This document shows, piece by piece, positions 60,225-64,000 of a DNA stretch of 64,000 nt (position 1 is its first letter; every line of letters starts with the position of its first letter). The notes beneath the pieces are model-generated. The model saw only the letters and a list, made by a program, of their open reading frames with translations. It searched no databases and was not told the DNA's origin. The stretch comes from Maea johnstoni (Eukaryota; Annelida; Polychaeta; Spionida; Magelonidae): contig OZ012685.1 of assembly GCA_963942565.1 (NCBI GenBank), forward strand, positions 52,698,128 through 52,762,127, read 5' to 3'. The translations under genes were made by a program, and so were the position numbers.

Positions 60225-60321
60225 GTAATAATAATAATAATGATGATAATAATAATACTGATGATGATGATGATGATGATGATGATAATGATGATGATGA
60301 TAATAATAATAATAATAATAA
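60225..60321. repeat. Trinucleotide repeats (GAT/AAT)n, (ATT)n
   Basis: GAT and AAT units here, AAT-type runs at 61810-61860, and ATT arrays at 63188-63296 and 63950-64000. Confidence 0.95.
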
Positions 60322-60628
60322 TCTGCTTTGTCTCCCAAAAGGGGTTTGAATAGCACTTACAGTTAATTATTGTTCACAGAGTGCAACATAGGTTGCAGAA
60401 CATTATTTTCTGACAGGGGCAAGCTGCCCCTAAAATTGACTTGCCCTGCCAGCACTTTGATTTGCCCCACCACTCAGATTGGACTTCGGCCAAAACATTA
60501 CTTGCAGAGCGGGGCAAGTCAGGGTCTTGTTCAGCTTGCCCCATTGCTGTTTTTTGTCGAACTGGGCCAGTGGTTATGTTGCACGCTGGTTCACGACTCT
60601 CATTTATCATAGTGCTTTGTGTGCACGC

Positions 60629-61001
60629 TAGGGTTGGGAATTGGTTGCAATTTCATGATTGATAATCAGTTACAGCCAACCGATCGATTATCGATCATAA
60701 TCAGTTCTTCATACTTTTGCAGTTATTGGGTACTAGAGGTCTAGAGCCTAATAAAAAGTGATAGTCTATGACAATTACTTGCTATTAGCTCCTACCTTAA
60801 CTTAGTCTTGAAGTGCTTTTGGAGCTTAGTTTCATAGCAAGAAAGCTGACAACTTGCCTGTCATTTAGTTCTATATTTTGTCACTAGGTGTCACCTTTTC
60901 TGATTATTATCGATTGCCAGTTTCATAATCGATTAATTAGTAAAATAAAAGAGAGGCAAATGATCGATAATCGTTTATAATCGATGATCGTCCCAACACT
61001 A
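60629..61001 (+). mobile_element. 373-bp hAT MITE, second copy
   Basis: Starts TAGGGTTGGGAATTGG and ends GATCGTCCCAACACTA. Flanks GTGCACGC and CTGCAGGC match 6 of 8, so it is older than 55594-55969. Confidence 0.85.
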
Positions 61002-62029
61002 CTGCAGGCGTTTGTGTGCGCGGGTATGCGCATGCGTGTGTGTAGAGGTAGACGTGAATCTGTCAATTAGGTTGGTGCATTGGCTGAAGAATATAGAGGA
61101 GCCTAAAGCTCATTTATCCAGCTAATAACACAGCCCTGAGGGTATCTTACCAAGCCATCCTGTGTAGGTCCATGCAATATTATTCTCTGATAGCTTTACA
61201 CTTAGTCGGTAGATGGCGGGTCATGTGATGCAGCTAGTTATTATACATGAATGCAGGACAGAATATGTTTATCATCTGTGTAGATATACAGGATACTGTT
61301 TACGGCTTTGATTTGGAGTGCTAAAGGTTTTGCGTTACGGCCCTGATGGAGGGTATTTTGCTACTTAAAATTTGCACAATCAAGCACTCAAACAATGAAG
61401 ATACAAAGATTATAGAAATAAAAGTTTTTAATTACGAAAAGTACATAGGAAATTATGCTTAATCAATAGTCCAATAGGTATGGTAAATTTAAATGATTAA
61501 TCAAGGTGAGTCACATATTTTTGACCTTACAAATTTCCAAATTAATAATTACATTGAAGGACTAACTCAAATATTTGGCTAGAAATTTCCTTAAGTGTCA
61601 GTTTCAAGGAAATGATTGAAGGAAATCCCTGCAATGTCAATGCTAGGACATTCATAAAGGATATTTGCATCTTTCATTTTGTCAATAAGAAAACATATTT
61701 ATGGTTATCAAGAACATGTATATTGTGGTCTCATCTCGTGGACATCCACATTTGCTTGTATAATTTTTAGACACTATTTCAAAATGCTGACTAATTATGC
61801 CTGGTGAGTTAATAATGATAATAATAATAATGAATAATAATGATAATGATAATAATGATATAAGATTAATAAGAATGGATGTTTTGTTTCCTCTGAATGG
61901 AATTGATCACACTAGAGGTATTTTTGAAATATGACCTTCTCTGTGCAAAGATTTCCTGGCTCGCCTGATGACCTTTCAGTGCCTGGAACGTAACTCTGTG
62001 AAAGCTATTATAATCACCAGTCGGTGCAC

Positions 62030-62390
62030 ACCCTAGGCCCTTGAGCACCGCCTAGCTGGCTGTCCCCCCTGCTCCCCATGCACCGCGCAAAGCTGTGATT
62101 CCCGTAATGGGCAGCAACGTAGGCTCACCTTTGAGAGGTGTGAAAGCGCTTTCCCTGGCAATATTGAAGCCACCTCAGGTGCGTTGCGTCGTCGGCGGCA
62201 GAAGAGCCGAGTGTCGTGTCGATGCTCAGCCTCTCTCTGAGATCTACTGTCTGCCGGGAGGGGGGATACCGTTACACACAGGCGCAGGCTGGGCACAGGT
62301 GTCAAACCGTGCAAGCCTAGAAATACACGCAAACAATCCTCTAGAAACACACGCAAACAATCCTCAATCAGCAGAAGCCGCCTTAGCATA
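62030..62390. other. GC-richer island without a recognised gene
   Basis: CpG-containing sequence with frames open on both strands, but no recognisable protein, splice pattern or start context. AACACACGCAAACAATCCTC is part of a 22-bp doublet. It may be a promoter region of a gene outside the window. Confidence 0.35.
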
Positions 62391-62391
62391 C

Positions 62392-62616
62392 TTAACCCTT
62401 ATGATGCTAGTGGCTAATTTGGCGAATACAAAATGATGCAAAAAGCTAAAAAAAATATATAAAAATTGACAAACCCAAGCATATGGGTTCTCATCTGAGA
62501 GTACTCAGTGAGAGCTATCCAATGAATACCTACATGACAGGGTTTAGGTGGTTCTCAAGAATCTTTGCATTTTGTTGTGCTTAGGACGAAAGTAGCCTCA
62601 GCATTGGAAGGGTTGA
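62392..62616 (+). mobile_element. TTAA-flanked MITE family A
   Basis: Left border TTAACCCTTATGATGCTAGT. The right border CATTGGAAGGGTTGA has lost the TTAA. Confidence 0.8.
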
Positions 62617-63074
62617 TAAGCAACGTGTTCAAAAACATTTTAGTAATTGTATTGATATCAACTGGCTGTTCATGTTCATGATTCAGCCGCAAAATGGCAG
62701 AATAACAGACAATTTATAAATTTCCAAATCCATATCTATATGGTAGATCATGTGTTGAAATAACTAAACCCCAGTCCCCTGTGTGCATTAATTCATTTAT
62801 AAGTACCAGCAAAGCAGTCAAAAGCTGCCTGACAATGTCTGGGTAATCGTAGCCCTAGAAGTGCCGTGACCAGTACAGTGATCCTGGAAGTCTGGCATGA
62901 CTAGGGTTAATGGCAAAAGCACTGCTGGGAAAAATTTCGACAAGAAATGTTAATCAGTACACTACCAAATCTCCTTCAAATACATTTAAAAATCATTCTT
63001 ATTAGCCAAGTCATTAAAAAAGTATCATAAATCCATACAATAATTTTTGGTGGGACACTTATGCAGGAATGGGA

Positions 63075-63217
63075 TAACCTTTCTGTTGCTGAGGCTACTT
63101 TCATCCAAAGCACAAGGACCCCAAAGTTTTTTGAAAACCATCTTAAACCTTGTCATGTTGGTATTTATTGGATAGGCTCTCGCTGAGTACTATCTGATTA
63201 TTATTATATTATTATTA

Positions 63218-63248
<31 letters not shown>

Positions 63249-63261
63249 TATTATTGTTATT

Positions 63262-63292
<31 letters not shown>

Positions 63293-63488
63293 TTATCAAT
63301 TTATTATCCAAAGCACAAGGACCCAAAGAGTTTTGAAAACCATCTTAAACATTGTCATGTTGGTATTCATTGGATAGCTCTCACTGAGTACTATCAGATG
63401 AGTACCGATGCAACAGGGTTTCAGTCATTTCTCAGGTTTTTTGCATCATTTCGTATTGGCCAAATTAGCCACCAACAGCATAAGGGTT
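63075..63488 (-). mobile_element. Family A MITE split by an expanded (ATT)n array with partial duplication
   Basis: The left part of the MITE (63075-63190) stops in an ATT array of about 110 bp. The same left part then restarts (CCAAAGCACAAGGACCC) and runs to the normal end CAACAGCATAAGGGTTAA. Confidence 0.75.
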
Positions 63489-63734
63489 AAATCCAAGACA
63501 ATATGGCCCTTTCAACCTGCTGCACACCTCCCTGAATGCTGGCTTGATATGAAGAGCCATGGCTTCCGGCGGGCCCCATTATCTTACTGAACCATAGGCT
63601 CTGCGTACAGGTTCAGACCTTTATAAATCACGTTTCTGCTGGCCCTTGGCCAGTAAGAGACATTAGAGGAACTAGGCTGTGTATGGGGTGCAGGGAAAGG
63701 CCTGTACAATGCTGCATCATTGATATCAGTGTTA

Positions 63735-63915
63735 TCCCTTATGCTGGTGGCTAATTTACAAAATACAAAATGATGCGAAAACCTGAAAAATGACTGAAAC
63801 CATGGCACACGGGTACTCATCTGAGAGTACTCAGTGAGAGCTATCCAATGAATACAAGATGACAGGGATTCGATGGTTATCAAAAATCTTTGCGTCCTTG
63901 TGCTTTGGACAAATA
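63735..63915 (+). mobile_element. Truncated family A MITE
   Basis: Begins TATCCCTTATGCTGGTGG and fades after GTGCTTTGGACAAAT at an AT/ATT-rich run. Confidence 0.75.
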
Positions 63916-64000
63916 TGTATATATTGTATATATTATGTGGTTGTAGGTTTCTATTATTATTAGTGTTATTATTATTATTATTGTTATTATTATAATTATT

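Noticed and set aside
62033-62436. 118- and 113-codon overlapping frames on opposite strands
   Set aside because: GC-rich DNA lowers stop frequency; part of one frame runs into a MITE, and neither looks like a known protein.

Overview
The window is animal nuclear DNA, probably from a heterozygous marine invertebrate (my inference). The evidence is spliced genes with GT-AG introns, AT-rich non-coding sequence, long (TA)n arrays, and dense short DNA transposons. There are very few genes. I cannot name the species.

Layout. 1-16300 is repeat-rich and gene-poor; its counterpart is 21507-37313, in the same orientation, with only scattered substitutions plus copy-specific insertions. Between the two copies lie a 200-base gap (16301-16500) and the 3' part of a nuclear receptor gene on the + strand (16501-19875, four exons, phases 0, 0 and 1). 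This encodes a hinge and a ligand-binding domain closest to the Rev-erb/E75/E78 branch of NR1. Its 3' flank (19876-20600) is a degenerate tandem repeat built around a CTCF-like core, TGGCGCCATCTA.

37314-41200 is unique or repeat-derived DNA with a few doubtful exon candidates. 41235-42188 (- strand) is a one-exon rhodopsin-like GPCR with unusual signature motifs. A possible first exon of another gene starts at 43474 (+). From there to 64000 I see no convincing coding sequence, only transposons, minisatellites and microsatellites.

Mobile elements. The dominant family is a roughly 210-bp MITE flanked by TTAA with CCCTT/AAGGG ends (more than 20 copies, piggyBac-like). Other classes are supported by target-site duplications: hAT-like elements with 8-bp duplications, a family with 5-bp duplications and CAGGGCTCGACAT-type ends, Harbinger-like elements with 3-bp duplications, and TA-flanked elements. 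Comparing the two halves of the duplication reveals several young insertions with intact empty sites.

The most notable observations are: the receptor exons sandwiched between two near-identical 16-kb blocks, possibly an assembly or haplotype artefact; two local duplications of exon tails inside that receptor gene; the CTCF-like arrays; and two independent nested insertions at the same position of one transposon family. I saw no clear new multi-gene system.
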